Source: Catenulispora sp. GP43
GTDB taxonomy: Bacteria; Actinomycetota; Actinomycetes; Streptomycetales; Catenulisporaceae
Assembly: GCF_041260665.1 (NCBI RefSeq)
Contig: NZ_JBGCCT010000043.1
Location: forward strand, 1 to 64,000
Direction: 5' to 3'
DNA: 64,000 nt
Below are positions 16,678 to 27,037 of this stretch, piece after piece. A program made the position numbers and the translations under genes. The stretch's first letter is position 1. Each line of letters opens with the position of its first letter. The notes below the pieces were generated by a model, which worked only from the letters and a program-made list of their open reading frames with translations, made no database searches and was not told where the DNA came from.

Positions 16678-17067
16678 GTGAACAACTCAGGTTCGGGGCG
16701 CGTCCTGGTGGTCGACGACAGCGACACCATCAGGACTCTGATCCGTATCAACCTGGAGTTGGAGGGCTTCGAGGTCCAGGAGGCCGACTCGGGCGCCCGG
16801 TGCCTGGAACTGGTGCCGGGCACCGACGTGGTGACCCTGGACCTGCTGCTGCCCGAGACCGGCCCCGGCGGTCTGGACGTGCTCCGGCGCCTCAAGCGCG
16901 ACCCGGCCCTGGGCCGTCCGCGGGTGGTCGTGGTGACCGCCGCCGCGCTGCCCGAGGACCGGCGGCTCGGTGAGTCGGCCGGCGCCGACGCCTACATCAC
17001 CAAGCCCTTCGAACCGGTGGACCTGGTCGACGCGGTGCGGGAGCTGGCCTCGCGTCCCGTAACCTAG
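16678..17067 (+). CDS. Stand-alone response-regulator receiver domain
   Basis: 129 residues forming a single CheY-like domain: acidic pair in VLVVDDSD (about 11-14), phosphoacceptor Asp in VVTLDLLLPE (about 54), Thr/Ala switch in VVVVTAAA and Lys in AYITKPFEP (about 109). There is no output domain, so it must act through protein contacts. No cognate kinase is nearby. It lies 5 bp upstream of argS and is probably co-transcribed with it. The start is a GTG with no leader. Confidence 0.88.
   Translation: MNNSGSGRVLVVDDSDTIRTLIRINLELEGFEVQEADSGARCLELVPGTDVVTLDLLLPETGPGGLDVLRRLKRDPALGRPRVVVVTAAALPEDRRLGESAGADAYITKPFEPVDLVDAVRELASRPVT
17060..17065 (+). promoter_or_regulatory. -10 hexamer before argS
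   Basis: TAACCT, inside the end of the receiver gene, ends 7 nt before the argS GTG. It may provide a second, leaderless argS transcript in addition to read-through. Confidence 0.3.
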
Positions 17068-17072
17068 GCCGG

Positions 17073-18752
17073 GTGACTCCCGAGCAGCTTTCCCAGGCCG
17101 TCCTCGACACCGTCAAGGAAGCCGTCGCCGACGGCGCGCTGACCCTGACCGCGGTTCCCGAAACCGTGACCGTCGAGCGACCGAAGAACCGCGACCACGG
17201 CGACTACGCCACCAACGTCGCCCTCCAGCTCACCAAGGCCGCCGGCATGCCGCCGCGGGCGCTGGCCGAGCTGCTCGCCGAGCGCCTGCGCAAGGTCGAG
17301 GGCATCGCCGGCGTGGACATCGCCGGGCCCGGGTTCCTCAACCTGAAGCTGGCCGCCGGCGCCGCCGGCGAGCTCGCCAAGAGCATCGTGGAGCAGGGCG
17401 AGGCGTACGGGCGCAGCGAGACCTTCGCGGCCCACATCGTCAACCTGGAGTTCGTCTCCGCCAACCCGACCGGGCCGCTGCACCTGGGCCACACCCGGTG
17501 GGCCGCGGTCGGCGACGCGCTCGGCCGGCTGCTGGAGGCCGCCGGCGCCGACGTCACGCGCGAGTTCTACATCAACGACGCCGGCAACCAGATGAACAAC
17601 TTCGGCAAGTCGCTGGCGCTGCGGGCGAACGGCCAGGAGGTGCCGTCGGGCGAGGGCCTGTATGAGGGCGCGTACATCAAGGATCTGGCTCAGACGATCC
17701 TGGAGGAGCACCCGGTCCTGACCCAGATGCCGGCCGAGGCGCAGGTCGAGGCCTTCCGCACCGCCGGGTACAAGCTCCAGCTGCGGCTCCAGCAGGAGTC
17801 GCTGGAGAAGTTCCGCACGCACTTCGACGTCTGGTTCTCCGAGAAGACGCTGCACGACTCCGGCGACGTCGAGGGCGTCGCGGACCGGCTGGCCGAGCAG
17901 GGCCACGTCTTCGAGCAGGACGGCGCGGTCTGGCTGCGCACCACCGACTTCGGCGACGACAAGGACCGGGTCATCGTCCGCTCCAACGGCGAGCGCACCT
18001 ACTTCTCCGCGGACTGCGCGTACTACCTGAACAAGCGGGACCGCGGCTACTCGCCGTGCATCTACATGCTCGGCGCCGACCACCACGGCTACGTCGGCCG
18101 ACTCAAGGCGATGGCCGCGTGCTCCGGCGACGACCCGGAGAAGGACATCGAGGTCCTGATCGGCCAGTTCGTGAAGATGGTGAAGGACGGCGAGGAGGTC
18201 AAGCTCTCCAAGCGGACCGGGAACATCGTCACGCTGGACGACGTGATCGACCTGATCGGCGTGGACGCGGCGCGCTACGCGCTGGCACGCTCCAGCGTGG
18301 ACCACGAGCTGGTGCTGGACGTGGACCTGCTCACTTCGCAGAAAGCCGAGAACCCGGTCTACTACGTCCAGTACGCGCACTCGCGGATGGCCTCGGTCAA
18401 GCGCAATGCCGCTGAGCTGGGCTTCGACAAGGGCACGGCCGAGGACTTCAAGCCGGAGCTGCTCGTGCACCCGCGCGAGGAGGAACTGCTCGCGGCGCTT
18501 GCCGAGTTCCCCCGGGTCGTGGCGCAGGCCGCCGGGACGCGCGCGGTGCACAAGGTCGCGCACTACTTGGAGGGCCTGGCCGGCAAGTACCACGCCTGGC
18601 AGTCCGAGAAGAAGGACTGCCGCATCCTCCCGCTCGGCGGTGACGCGCCGACCGACCTGAACCGCGCCCGGCTCTGGCTGGTCGAGGCCACTCAGACCGT
18701 GCTCCGCAACGGTCTGGACCTTCTCGGCGTCTCGGCACCTGAGCGCATGTGA
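17073..18752 (+). CDS. argS: Arginyl-tRNA synthetase
   Basis: 559 residues. A class I synthetase with the N-terminal Add-1 domain, the HIGH-type motif HLGH (137-140, within SANPTGPLHLGHTR) and KLSKR (about 377) in place of KMSKS, then the DALR anticodon-binding domain at the C-terminus. It charges tRNA-Arg in the cytosol. The start is GTG, directly after the receiver gene. lysA follows after 35 bp, so this is the head of the argS-lysA-hom-thr cluster. Confidence 0.97.
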   Translation: MTPEQLSQAVLDTVKEAVADGALTLTAVPETVTVERPKNRDHGDYATNVALQLTKAAGMPPRALAELLAERLRKVEGIAGVDIAGPGFLNLKLAAGAAGELAKSIVEQGEAYGRSETFAAHIVNLEFVSANPTGPLHLGHTRWAAVGDALGRLLEAAGADVTREFYINDAGNQMNNFGKSLALRANGQEVPSGEGLYEGAYIKDLAQTILEEHPVLTQMPAEAQVEAFRTAGYKLQLRLQQESLEKFRTHFDVWFSEKTLHDSGDVEGVADRLAEQGHVFEQDGAVWLRTTDFGDDKDRVIVRSNGERTYFSADCAYYLNKRDRGYSPCIYMLGADHHGYVGRLKAMAACSGDDPEKDIEVLIGQFVKMVKDGEEVKLSKRTGNIVTLDDVIDLIGVDAARYALARSSVDHELVLDVDLLTSQKAENPVYYVQYAHSRMASVKRNAAELGFDKGTAEDFKPELLVHPREEELLAALAEFPRVVAQAAGTRAVHKVAHYLEGLAGKYHAWQSEKKDCRILPLGGDAPTDLNRARLWLVEATQTVLRNGLDLLGVSAPERM

Positions 18753-18787
18753 CAAATCGGACCTGAAGTAGGGAACACTTTCGGTCC

Positions 18788-20185
18788 ATGAGCAGAAGCG
18801 CGCACCCCGCCGGGCCCCGCTACGCCGACGTGCTGCCGGAGGGCGGCCACGGCGCCGCTCCGGCGGACCTCAACCGGCTGGACCGCAGGATCTGGCCCGG
18901 CGGGGTGGCGCGCGACGAGGAGTCCGGGGCGCTCACCTTCGCCGGCGCCGACGTGCGGGAGCTGGCGCGGGAGTTCGGCACCCCGGCGTACCTCGTCGAC
19001 GAGGACGACTGGCGGCGCCGGGCCCGCGAGTGGGTCGAGGCGTTCGGCGCGGAAGCCGACGTCTTCTACGCGGGCAAGTCCTTCCTGTCCGTGGCGATCG
19101 CCAAGTGGGCCGCCGAGGAGGGCCTGCACCTGGACGTCTGCTCCGGCGGCGAGCTCGCGGTCGCTTTGCGCGCCGGCTTCCCGGCGCACCGCCTCGGCTT
19201 CCACGGCAACAACAAGTCCGTGGCCGAGCTCGAGCGCGCGGTGGACGCCGGGGTCGGCCGGATCATCGTCGACTCGCACGACGAGATAGAGCGCCTGGCG
19301 GCCATCGCCGCGGACCGGGGTGTCCGGCAGCGCGTGATGGTGCGGGTCACCGCCGGCGTCGAGGCGCACACCCACGAGTTCATCGCCACCGCGCACGAGG
19401 ACCAGAAGTTCGGCTTCTCGCTGGCCGGCGGCGCGGCGGCCGAGGCCGTGGCGCGCATCCTGAAGCACGCCGACCACCTGGAGCTCACCGGGCTGCACTC
19501 GCACATCGGCAGCCAGATCTTCGACACCGCCGGCTTCGAGGTGGCCGCGCACCGGCTGACCGAGGCGCTGGCCGCGATCAAGCGCGAGCACGGCATCGAG
19601 CTGCCCGAGCTGGACCTCGGCGGCGGTCTGGGCATCGCCTACACCGAGGCCGACGACCCGGCGCCGGTCGCCGAGACCGCGCGGCGGCTCAAGGAGATCG
19701 TGGCGCGCGAGTGCGACGCCGCGGGCCTGGCGCGTCCGCGCCTGTCCGTCGAGCCCGGCCGCGCCATCGCCGGTCCCCCCGGGATCACGCTCTACGAGGT
19801 CGGCACGGTGAAGCCGCTGCCGGGCCTGCGCACCTACGTCTCGGTGGACGGCGGGATGTCGGACAACATCCGCACCGCCCTGTACGACGCCGAGTACACG
19901 GTCGCGCTGGTCAACCGGGCCAGCCGGGCCGAGGCGGCGCTGACCCGGGTGGTCGGCAAGCACTGCGAGTCCGGCGACATCGTGGTCCGCGACGCCTGGC
20001 TGCCCGGCGACACCGCGCCCGGCGACCTGCTGGCGGTCGCCGCGACCGGCGCCTACTGCCGCTCCATGGCCAGCAACTACAACCACGTGCTCAAGCCGCC
20101 GGTGGTCGCGGTGCGGGACGGCGCCGCGCGGGTCATCGTGCGGCGCGAGACCGAGGACGACCTGCTGGGGCTGGACCTGGGATAG
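18788..20185 (+). CDS. lysA: Diaminopimelate decarboxylase
   Basis: 465 residues. An alanine-racemase-fold PLP domain with the Schiff-base Lys97 in FYAGKSFLS, the HSHIGSQIF and [11 protein letters not shown] phosphate-binding regions, EPGRAIAGP, and the C-terminal substrate loop around CESGDIV and [10 protein letters not shown]. It converts meso-diaminopimelate to lysine, the last step of lysine synthesis, and so competes with peptidoglycan synthesis for that precursor. Normal length for actinobacteria. Confidence 0.97.
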   Translation: MSRSAHPAGPRYADVLPEGGHGAAPADLNRLDRRIWPGGVARDEESGALTFAGADVRELAREFGTPAYLVDEDDWRRRAREWVEAFGAEADVFYAGKSFLSVAIAKWAAEEGLHLDVCSGGELAVALRAGFPAHRLGFHGNNKSVAELERAVDAGVGRIIVDSHDEIERLAAIAADRGVRQRVMVRVTAGVEAHTHEFIATAHEDQKFGFSLAGGAAAEAVARILKHADHLELTGLHSHIGSQIFDTAGFEVAAHRLTEALAAIKREHGIELPELDLGGGLGIAYTEADDPAPVAETARRLKEIVARECDAAGLARPRLSVEPGRAIAGPPGITLYEVGTVKPLPGLRTYVSVDGGMSDNIRTALYDAEYTVALVNRASRAEAALTRVVGKHCESGDIVVRDAWLPGDTAPGDLLAVAATGAYCRSMASNYNHVLKPPVVAVRDGAARVIVRRETEDDLLGLDLG

Positions 20186-20313
20186 CGCTCCTCGGCGGTC
20201 CCACATCCCGGACGACGGGTTGTCGAGGAGTGGGATTCGGCGAGACTGACAAGACTGACAGTGCCATACCCGCCGGCGTGTGTGGCACCGACCGAGGCGA
20301 TGGGGATTTCACG

Positions 20314-21609
20314 ATGCGTACTGAGCCGCTGAAGGTGGCACTGCTGGGCTGCGGGGTAGTCGGCTCGGAAGTCGCGCGCCTGATGACGGCCAACGCCGCC
20401 GATCTGGCCGCGCGCGTCGGGGTCCCGCTGGAGCTGGCCGGGATCGCCGTGCGCCGGCCGAACCGCGCGCGCGAGGTGGCCGGCGTCGATCCGGAACTGT
20501 TCACCACGGACGCCGAGGCCCTGGTCAAACGGGACGACGTGGACCTGGTGATCGAGGTCATCGGCGGGATCGAGCCGTCCCGGTCGCTGATCCTGGCGGC
20601 GCTGGAGTCCGGAAAGTCCGTGGTGTCCGCGAACAAGGCGCTGCTCGCCGAGGACGGCGCCACGCTGTACCAGGCCGCCGAGAGACACGGCGTGGACCTC
20701 TACTACGAGGCCGCGGTGGCCGGCGCCATCCCGCTGCTGCGCCCGCTGCGCGAGTCGCTGGTCGGCGACCGGGTGCACCGGGTGCTGGGCATCGTCAACG
20801 GCACCACCAACTTCATCCTGGACCGGATGGACACCACCGGCGCCGGCTTCACCGAGGCGCTGGAGGAGGCCACCGCGCTGGGCTACGCCGAGGCCGACCC
20901 GACCGCCGACGTGGAGGGCTTCGACGCCGCCGCCAAGGCCGCGATCCTGGCCGGGCTGGCCTTCCACACCCGGGTCACCGCCTCCGACGTGCACCGCGAG
21001 GGCATCACCGAGGTCACCGCGGCGGACATCGCCTCGGCCCGGGCGATGAACTCGGTGGTGAAGCTGCTGGCCATCTGCGAGGTGGACCCCGAGGCCGGCA
21101 AGGTCTCCGCGCGCGTCCACCCGGCGATGATCCCGCGCAGCCACCCGCTGGCCGGTGTGCGCGAGGCCTACAACGCGGTGTTCATCGAGTCCGAGTCCGC
21201 CGGTCAGCTGATGTTCTACGGCCCCGGGGCCGGCGGCTCGCCGACCGCCTCGGCGGTGCTCGGCGACCTGGTCGCGACCGCCCGGAACAAGGTGACCGGG
21301 CGCCGCGGGCCGGCCGAGTCGGCCTACGCCGCGCTCACCGTCCGCCCGGTCGGCGAGGCGCGGACCCGCTACCACATCAGCCTGGACGTGGACGACAAGC
21401 CGGGCGTGCTGTCCGCGGTTGCCGGTATCTTCGCAGAACAGGACGTGTCGATCGCCACGGTGCGGCAGTCCGGGCGCGGCCTGGACGCGCAGCTGGTGAT
21501 CGTCACGCACCTGGCCCCGGACGCGGCCCTGACCGCGACCGTGGACCGGCTGCGGGCGCTCGACTTCGTGCGTGACGTGTCCAGCGTCATGCGCGTGGAA
21601 TCCGAATAA
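20314..21609 (+). CDS. hom: Homoserine dehydrogenase
   Basis: 431 residues. An N-terminal Rossmann fold ([14 protein letters not shown]), the catalytic region with NKALLAE and [14 protein letters not shown], and a C-terminal ACT domain (about 350-430, [21 protein letters not shown]) that usually mediates threonine feedback inhibition. It reduces aspartate semialdehyde to homoserine. The 128-bp gap after lysA suggests its own promoter, though none is clear. thrC and thrB follow. Confidence 0.97.
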   Translation: MRTEPLKVALLGCGVVGSEVARLMTANAADLAARVGVPLELAGIAVRRPNRAREVAGVDPELFTTDAEALVKRDDVDLVIEVIGGIEPSRSLILAALESGKSVVSANKALLAEDGATLYQAAERHGVDLYYEAAVAGAIPLLRPLRESLVGDRVHRVLGIVNGTTNFILDRMDTTGAGFTEALEEATALGYAEADPTADVEGFDAAAKAAILAGLAFHTRVTASDVHREGITEVTAADIASARAMNSVVKLLAICEVDPEAGKVSARVHPAMIPRSHPLAGVREAYNAVFIESESAGQLMFYGPGAGGSPTASAVLGDLVATARNKVTGRRGPAESAYAALTVRPVGEARTRYHISLDVDDKPGVLSAVAGIFAEQDVSIATVRQSGRGLDAQLVIVTHLAPDAALTATVDRLRALDFVRDVSSVMRVESE

Positions 21610-21638
21610 CACCTCATCCCCCAAGGAGACCGGCGGAC

Positions 21639-22694
21639 ATGGCTTGGCGAGGCGTCATCGAGGAGTACCGACAGTGGCTGCCGGTCGACGCCGGCACGCC
21701 CGTGGTCACGCTGGGCGAGGGCGGCACGCCGCTACTGCCCGCCCCGCGGCTGTCCGCGCTCACCGGCTGTGAGGTGTTCATCAAGGTCGAGGGCATGAAC
21801 CCGACCGGCTCCTTCAAGGACCGCGGCATGACCACCGCGATCTCGCTGGCCAAGCAGGCCGGGGCCGAGGCCGTGGTGTGCGCCTCGACCGGCAACACCA
21901 GCTCCTCGGCGGCGGCCTACGCCGTGCGCGGCGGCCTCAAGCCGGTGGTGCTGGTGCCGGCCGGCAAGATCGCGCTGGGCAAGCTGGCCCAGGCGCTCGC
22001 GCACGGCGCCACCCAGCTGCCGGTCCAGGGCAACTTCGACGACTGCCTGCGGCTGGCCCGCGAGCTGGCCGCCAAGTACCCGGTGGCGCTGGTGAACTCG
22101 GTCAACCCGGTCCGGCTGCACGGCCAGAAGACCGCCGCGTTCGAGGTCGTCGACGTGCTCGGCGACGCCCCCGACATCCACGCGCTGCCGGTCGGCAACG
22201 CCGGGAACATCTCCGCGTACTGGCTCGGGTATCAGGAGTACGCCAAGGAGGGTCAGGCCTCGCACACGCCCCGCATGTTCGGCTTCCAGGCCGCCGGCGC
22301 GGCCCCGCTGGTGCACGGCGCCCCGGTCGAGCACCCGGACACCATCGCCACCGCCATCCGCATCGGCAACCCGGCGTCCTGGGATCTGGCGGTCGCCGCG
22401 CGCGAGGACTCCGACGGCGTCATCGAGGCGGTGACCGACGAGGAGATCCTGGCCGCGCACCGGGTGCTGTCGGCCGAGGAGGGCGTGTTCGTCGAGCCGG
22501 CCTCGGCCGCGGGCGTGGCCGGGATCCTCAAGCTGGCTCAAGCCGGACGGCTGGAGTCCGGCAAGCGGATCGTGGTGACGGTCACCGGGCACGGCCTGAA
22601 GGACCCGGAGTGGGCGGTCAAGGCCGCGCCCCCGCTTCCCGAGGCGGTGCCGGCCGACGTCACCGCGGTGGCCGAGGCTCTCAGCCTCAGCTAA
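21639..22694 (+). CDS. thrC: Threonine synthase
   Basis: 351 residues. A PLP fold-type II enzyme with Lys60 in TGSFKDRGM, the phosphate-cradle ASTGNTSSS and C-terminal VTGHGLKDP. It converts O-phosphohomoserine to threonine. This is the short actinobacterial/plant-like form without the long N-terminal extension. AAGGAG is positioned before the ATG. It sits 29 bp after hom and 53 bp before thrB. Confidence 0.97.
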   Translation: MAWRGVIEEYRQWLPVDAGTPVVTLGEGGTPLLPAPRLSALTGCEVFIKVEGMNPTGSFKDRGMTTAISLAKQAGAEAVVCASTGNTSSSAAAYAVRGGLKPVVLVPAGKIALGKLAQALAHGATQLPVQGNFDDCLRLARELAAKYPVALVNSVNPVRLHGQKTAAFEVVDVLGDAPDIHALPVGNAGNISAYWLGYQEYAKEGQASHTPRMFGFQAAGAAPLVHGAPVEHPDTIATAIRIGNPASWDLAVAAREDSDGVIEAVTDEEILAAHRVLSAEEGVFVEPASAAGVAGILKLAQAGRLESGKRIVVTVTGHGLKDPEWAVKAAPPLPEAVPADVTAVAEALSLS

Positions 22695-22747
22695 GGAACG
22701 TTCTGATAAAGCTGAGGGCTTCCTGTCCGGAGCACGAACGGAGCACA

Positions 22748-23776
22748 ATGCCGAGCCCTGTCTTCCGAGCCGCCCCGGTGCGCGTCCGCGTACCGGCCAC
22801 CAGCGCGAACCTCGGACCCGGCTTCGACTCCCTGGGCCTGGCGCTCGGGCTGTACGACGAGGTGATGGTCCGGATAGCGGACTCCGGACTGAAGGTGGAC
22901 GTCGCCGGCGAGGGGGCCGACACGGTCGCCCGCGACGAGGGGCACCTCGTGGTCCGCGCCATGCGCGCGGCCTTCGACCGGCTCGGGGCCCGGCCGCCGG
23001 GCCTGGAGCTGGTGTGCGCCAACCGGATCCCGCACGCCCGGGGCCTGGGCTCCTCGGCGGCGGCGATCTGCGCCGGCATCGTGGCCGCGCGGGCGCTGAC
23101 CGTCGGGGCGACGCTGTCCGACGACGCCGTGCTGCAGCTGGCCACGGAGATGGAGGGGCACCCCGACAACGTGGCGGCCTGTCTGCGCGGCGGGTTCACC
23201 ATCGCCTGGTTGGACCAAGCGGGTGAAATCTCCGATGCCGCCGCGGCCAGCGCGCGGGTGCTGTCGATCGTCCCGGACCCGGCCGTGCGGGCGGTGGCGT
23301 TCGTGCCCGCCGACGGCCTGTCCACCGAGGTCGCGCGGGGTCTGCTGCCCAAGCTGGTGCCGCACGAGGCGGCCGCGCGCAACGCCGGACGCGCCGCGCT
23401 GCTGTCCGCCGCGCTCATCGGCGGCCGCACCGACCTGCTGCTGGCCGCCACGCAGGACCGCCTGCACCAGGACTACCGGGCGCCGGCCATGCCGGCCTCG
23501 GCGGCGCTGATCGCCGAGCTGCGCGCGGCCGGGCACGCCGCGGTGGTCTCCGGCGCCGGCCCGACCGTTCTGGTTCTGACGACCGAAGACCAGGTCCAGG
23601 CGGTGATCGAGGCCGGCGGCAAGGCCGCGCCGGCCGGCTGGCAGGCCCTCGGCCTCGCCGTCGACAGCGCCGGTGCGGTATCCTTGAGCTCGACCGAAGG
23701 CGCGGGGCGGGGACTGGATTCCGACCGATCGGACGGATCGGAGAGGGGTTCAAACCCACGCCACGGGGGACTGTGA
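22748..23776 (+). CDS. thrB: Homoserine kinase
   Basis: 342 residues. A GHMP kinase with PATSANLGPGFDSLGLALGLYD near the start and the ATP-binding loop PHARGLGSSAAAICAGIV. It phosphorylates homoserine for ThrC. The chain is about 30-40 residues longer than common homologues because of a hydrophilic tail (GLDSDRSDGSERGSN) that is probably disordered. Last gene of the hom-thrC-thrB run; a weak hairpin (23811-23837) follows. Confidence 0.95.
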   Translation: MPSPVFRAAPVRVRVPATSANLGPGFDSLGLALGLYDEVMVRIADSGLKVDVAGEGADTVARDEGHLVVRAMRAAFDRLGARPPGLELVCANRIPHARGLGSSAAAICAGIVAARALTVGATLSDDAVLQLATEMEGHPDNVAACLRGGFTIAWLDQAGEISDAAAASARVLSIVPDPAVRAVAFVPADGLSTEVARGLLPKLVPHEAAARNAGRAALLSAALIGGRTDLLLAATQDRLHQDYRAPAMPASAALIAELRAAGHAAVVSGAGPTVLVLTTEDQVQAVIEAGGKAAPAGWQALGLAVDSAGAVSLSSTEGAGRGLDSDRSDGSERGSNPRHGGL

Positions 23777-24149
23777 TTGATGAGAGCAGCGCCCGCGTAT
23801 GGTTTTCCTTGGGACGGCGCGTCAAGCTCGGCGTCCCGTTGACCACCACGAGGTGTTACTCTCCTGTCGAGCACCTACGTCTCCACTGGTGAGCGACAGC
23901 GCGACTCCCCTCCCTTGGCGGGCACGACCGTCGGCGGCGGCGATTCGCGCGAGTGCGGTCTAGGTATCCCGTGTGAAAAGCATCCGCGACCGGCCTGTGC
24001 CGAACTTGTCCAGCACAGCGCCGCGTCCGCGCGGGTACCTGCATCGCGACCTCGGTTCCAATTCAAAACTGCTCAACACAACCAGCACCTGTCCCCGGCC
24101 CGGAAGCGGAAGTACTCCGCCGGAGCCGGCGACCAGGAAGGATCGCTTC
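23777..24149 (+). promoter_or_regulatory. Long rho 5' leader region
   Basis: 373 bp without a confident gene. It holds a weak hairpin (GGGACG 23811-23816 / CGTCCC 23832-23837) that may end the thr transcript, a start-like motif resembling the rho start at 23889, and a C-rich, G-poor stretch (about 24030-24110) of the kind Rho binds. Rho autoregulates through its leader in other bacteria, so the same is inferred here. No tRNA or riboswitch was recognised. Confidence 0.5.
23889..23963 (+). CDS. Candidate leader peptide upstream of rho
   Basis: A 24-codon frame GTG-to-TAG whose first six codons (VSDSAT) nearly repeat the first codons of rho (VSDTTT), at DNA level as well. There is no good ribosome site. 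It could be a regulatory upstream ORF or a relic of a duplicated start. Low certainty. Confidence 0.2.
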   Translation: MSDSATPLPWRARPSAAAIRASAV

Positions 24150-26123
24150 GTGAGCGACACCACGACTGAATCCCCCGCCACCGCCCCCGCCGGGCGTGCC
24201 GGCAAGGGGCTGTCCTCGATGCTGCTCCCCGAGCTCCAGGCCTACGCCGTGAGCCTGGGGATCACCGGTACCGCGCGGATGCGCAAGGGCCAGCTCGTCG
24301 AGGCAATTCAGGAGAAGAACAGCGGTGGGGCGGCCAAGGCCGAGCCCGCCGCCGCGGCGCCCGCGCGGACCACCGCCCGCCGCACCCGCAGCAACACCGC
24401 CGCCGCGGCCGAGAAGGCCGCCGCGGAGCAGAGCCAGACCTCTGAGGTCCGGGCCGACATCCCGGAGCAGCCGCAGCGCGAGCGGGCCGAGAAGGCCCCG
24501 GCCGAGGCCGCGGCGCGCACCGAGCGCACCGAGCGCACCGAGCGCACTGAGCGGGCCGAGCGCGGCGACCGTACCGAGCGCGCGAGCAAGGCGGCCGAGA
24601 GCGCCGTGGCCGTCGCCGAGGGCCAGGCCACGCCGGCCGCGGCCACCGCGACCGCCACCGCCGAGGCGCCCAGCGGCCAGGCCAACCCCGGTGGCCAGGG
24701 CGAGGGCGACCAGCAGCGCAACCGCCGCGAGCGGAGCAACAACAGCAACCGCCGCGAGCGCGACCGCGGCCGGGGCGGCGAGGGCGGCGGCGAGCGCCAG
24801 CAGAACCCCGGCGGCGGCCAGAACCAGAGCGGCTCCGGCGGCTCCGGCGGCGGCGACGACTTCGACGACCGCCGCGGCGGCAACCGGCGCACCCGGGACC
24901 GCAACCGCGGCCGCGAGGACCGGCAGAACCGCCGCAACCGCAACCGCGGCGAGGGCGGCTCGGACGTCGACACCACGATCAGCGACGACGACGTCCTGAT
25001 CCCGGTCGGCGGCATCGTCGACATCCTGGACAACTACGCCTTCGTGCGGACCTCCGGCTACCTGCCCGGCCCGGACGACGTCTACGTCTCGCTGGCCATG
25101 GTCCGCAAGAACGGCCTGCGCAAGGGCGACGCGGTCACCGGTGTGATCCGCGCCCCGCAGGACGGGGAGCGCCGGGAGAAGTTCAACGCCCTGGTGCGGC
25201 TGGACTCGATCAACGGCCTGGAGCCGGCGGCGTCCCGGCAGCGTCCGGAGTTCAACAAGCTCACCCCGCTGTACCCGCAGGACCGGCTCCGCCTGGAGAC
25301 CGAGTCCAACATCCTGACCACGCGCATCATCGACATGATCGCGCCGATCGGCAAGGGCCAGCGCGGTCTGATCGTGGCCCCGCCCAAGACCGGCAAGACC
25401 ATGATCATGCAGGCCATCGCCAACGCGATCACCCAGAACAACCCCGAGTGCCACCTGATGGTGGTGCTGGTGGACGAGCGGCCCGAAGAGGTCACCGACA
25501 TGCAGCGCTCGGTGAAGGGCGAGGTCATCGCCTCGACCTTCGACCGGCCGGCCGACGACCACACCACGGTGGCCGAGCTGGCCATCGAGCGGGCCAAGCG
25601 GCTGGTGGAGCTCGGCCACGACGTCATCATCCTGCTGGACTCGATCACCCGTCTGGGCCGCGCCTACAACACCAGCGCCCCGGCCTCCGGCCGCATCCTC
25701 ACCGGCGGTATGGACAGCCAGGCGATGTACCCGCCGAAGAAGTTCTTCGGCGCGGCGCGCAACATCGAGAACGGCGGCTCGCTGACCATCCTGGCCACCG
25801 CGCTGGTGGAGACCGGCTCGCGGCTGGACGAGGTGATCTTCGAGGAGTTCAAGGGCACCGGCAACATGGAGCTGCGGCTGGACCGCAAGCTGGCCGACAA
25901 GCGCATCTTCCCGGCGGTCGACGTCGACCCGTCGAGCACCCGCAAGGAGGAGCTGCTGCTGGGCGCCGAGGAGCTCAGCATCGTCTGGAAGCTCCGCCGC
26001 GTCCTGCACGCGCTGGACCAGCAGCAGGCCATGGAGCTGCTGCTGGACCGGATGAAGAAGACCAAGTCGAACGCCGAGTTCCTGATGACGATCCAGAAGA
26101 CGGCGGTCGGTCCGCAGGAGTAA
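24150..26123 (+). CDS. rho: Transcription termination factor Rho
   Basis: 657 residues from a GTG with AGGAAGGA upstream. An N-terminal Rho-N helical domain (SMLLPELQAYAVSLGIT) is followed by a long insertion (about residues 55-270) that is Ala/Glu-rich then Arg/Asn/Gly-rich. After that come the cold-shock-like RNA-binding domain and the RecA-like motor with PPKTGKT (Lys about 416), DERPEEVTDMQRSV and LDSITRLGRAYN. It is a hexameric RNA-dependent helicase. The insertion is typical of actinobacteria and widens RNA binding. The gene is single, with a long leader. Confidence 0.97.
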   Translation: MSDTTTESPATAPAGRAGKGLSSMLLPELQAYAVSLGITGTARMRKGQLVEAIQEKNSGGAAKAEPAAAAPARTTARRTRSNTAAAAEKAAAEQSQTSEVRADIPEQPQRERAEKAPAEAAARTERTERTERTERAERGDRTERASKAAESAVAVAEGQATPAAATATATAEAPSGQANPGGQGEGDQQRNRRERSNNSNRRERDRGRGGEGGGERQQNPGGGQNQSGSGGSGGGDDFDDRRGGNRRTRDRNRGREDRQNRRNRNRGEGGSDVDTTISDDDVLIPVGGIVDILDNYAFVRTSGYLPGPDDVYVSLAMVRKNGLRKGDAVTGVIRAPQDGERREKFNALVRLDSINGLEPAASRQRPEFNKLTPLYPQDRLRLETESNILTTRIIDMIAPIGKGQRGLIVAPPKTGKTMIMQAIANAITQNNPECHLMVVLVDERPEEVTDMQRSVKGEVIASTFDRPADDHTTVAELAIERAKRLVELGHDVIILLDSITRLGRAYNTSAPASGRILTGGMDSQAMYPPKKFFGAARNIENGGSLTILATALVETGSRLDEVIFEEFKGTGNMELRLDRKLADKRIFPAVDVDPSSTRKEELLLGAEELSIVWKLRRVLHALDQQQAMELLLDRMKKTKSNAEFLMTIQKTAVGPQE

Positions 26124-26147
26124 CGGTTTCTTCGAGAAGTCAGTAAG

Positions 26148-26945
26148 GTGGCCGGGGTGACGATCACCCCGGCCTCTTACCCTTACGGTCCCCATCCCTC
26201 CCAGGTCGGCGAGCTGTTCGTGCCGGAGGGTGCGGGGCCGTTCCCGGTTGTGGTGCTGATCCACGGCGGGTTCTGGCGCACCCCCTTCGACCGCGAGCTG
26301 ATGGATCCGCTGGCCGAGGATCTGGCCGAGCGCGGCTTCGCGGCCTGGAACATCGACTACCGCCGGGTCGGCGACGGCGGAGGCGGCGAGTCCTGGCGGG
26401 TGACGCTGGACGACGTCGCCGCCTCGCTGGACCAGTTGGGGGCGCTGTCCGCGGAGCACCCGCTGGACACCGACCGCACCGCCCTGGTCGGGCACTCGGC
26501 CGGCGGGCACCTGGCGCTGTGGCTGTCCTCGGAGTTCCAGGTCGCGGCCGCCGTCTCGCAGGCCGGAGTGGCCAACCTCTATGACGCGGCGAACGAGCGG
26601 CTGGGCGTGGGCTCGGCGCGCGAGGGCCTGGGGGTCCTGGACGTGCCGGCCACCATGGAGTTCCTCGGCGGCAGCCCGGAGGAGGTCCCGGACCGCTACG
26701 CGGCGGCCTCGCCCTCGGCGCTGCTGCCGCTGGAGACCCCGCTGCTGCTGGTGCACGGCGACGAGGACGACCGGGTGCCGGTGAGCATGTCCCGGAACTT
26801 CGCCGACGCCGCCCGGGAGGCTGGGGACGAGGTCGAGCTCGCCGAGTTCGCGGGCATGGGGCACTTCGAGGTGCTGGACCCGAAACACGCCAGCTGGGGC
26901 CGGACGCTGGAGTTCCTGGAGCGGGTGCTCGGGAGCGTGGAATAA
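26148..26945 (+). CDS. Alpha/beta-hydrolase (kynurenine formamidase/BD-FAE-like)
   Basis: 265 residues. Oxyanion motif HGGFW, nucleophile elbow GHSAGGH, acid in [12 protein letters not shown] and His in [10 protein letters not shown] complete the catalytic triad. HGGxW with GHSAGGH is seen in kynurenine formamidase-like and feruloyl-esterase-like hydrolases; the substrate is not determined. No signal peptide. The start could be GTG 26148 or GTG 26157; AAGG at 26145 favours the second slightly. It begins 24 bp after rho. Confidence 0.8.
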   Translation: MAGVTITPASYPYGPHPSQVGELFVPEGAGPFPVVVLIHGGFWRTPFDRELMDPLAEDLAERGFAAWNIDYRRVGDGGGGESWRVTLDDVAASLDQLGALSAEHPLDTDRTALVGHSAGGHLALWLSSEFQVAAAVSQAGVANLYDAANERLGVGSAREGLGVLDVPATMEFLGGSPEEVPDRYAAASPSALLPLETPLLLVHGDEDDRVPVSMSRNFADAAREAGDEVELAEFAGMGHFEVLDPKHASWGRTLEFLERVLGSVE

Positions 26946-26963
26946 GCACCCCCCGACTCCCGT

Positions 26964-26969
26964 TAAGAT
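26964..26969 (+). promoter_or_regulatory. -10 hexamer upstream of rpmE
   Basis: TAAGAT lies 68 bp before the rpmE ATG, just after the hydrolase stop, and is the best -10 match in the 92-bp spacer. No firm -35 is visible. Confidence 0.3.
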
Positions 26970-27037
26970 GGTTCGTCGGTCCCGGTTCACCCCACGTATA
27001 TGGAGACCCGGCGGCCACTCGACCTCAAGGAGCCGAA

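Noticed and set aside
23745-23770. GGGTTCAAACCC resembling a tRNA T-arm
   Set aside because: It lies inside the thrB coding end and has no acceptor, D or anticodon stems around it.
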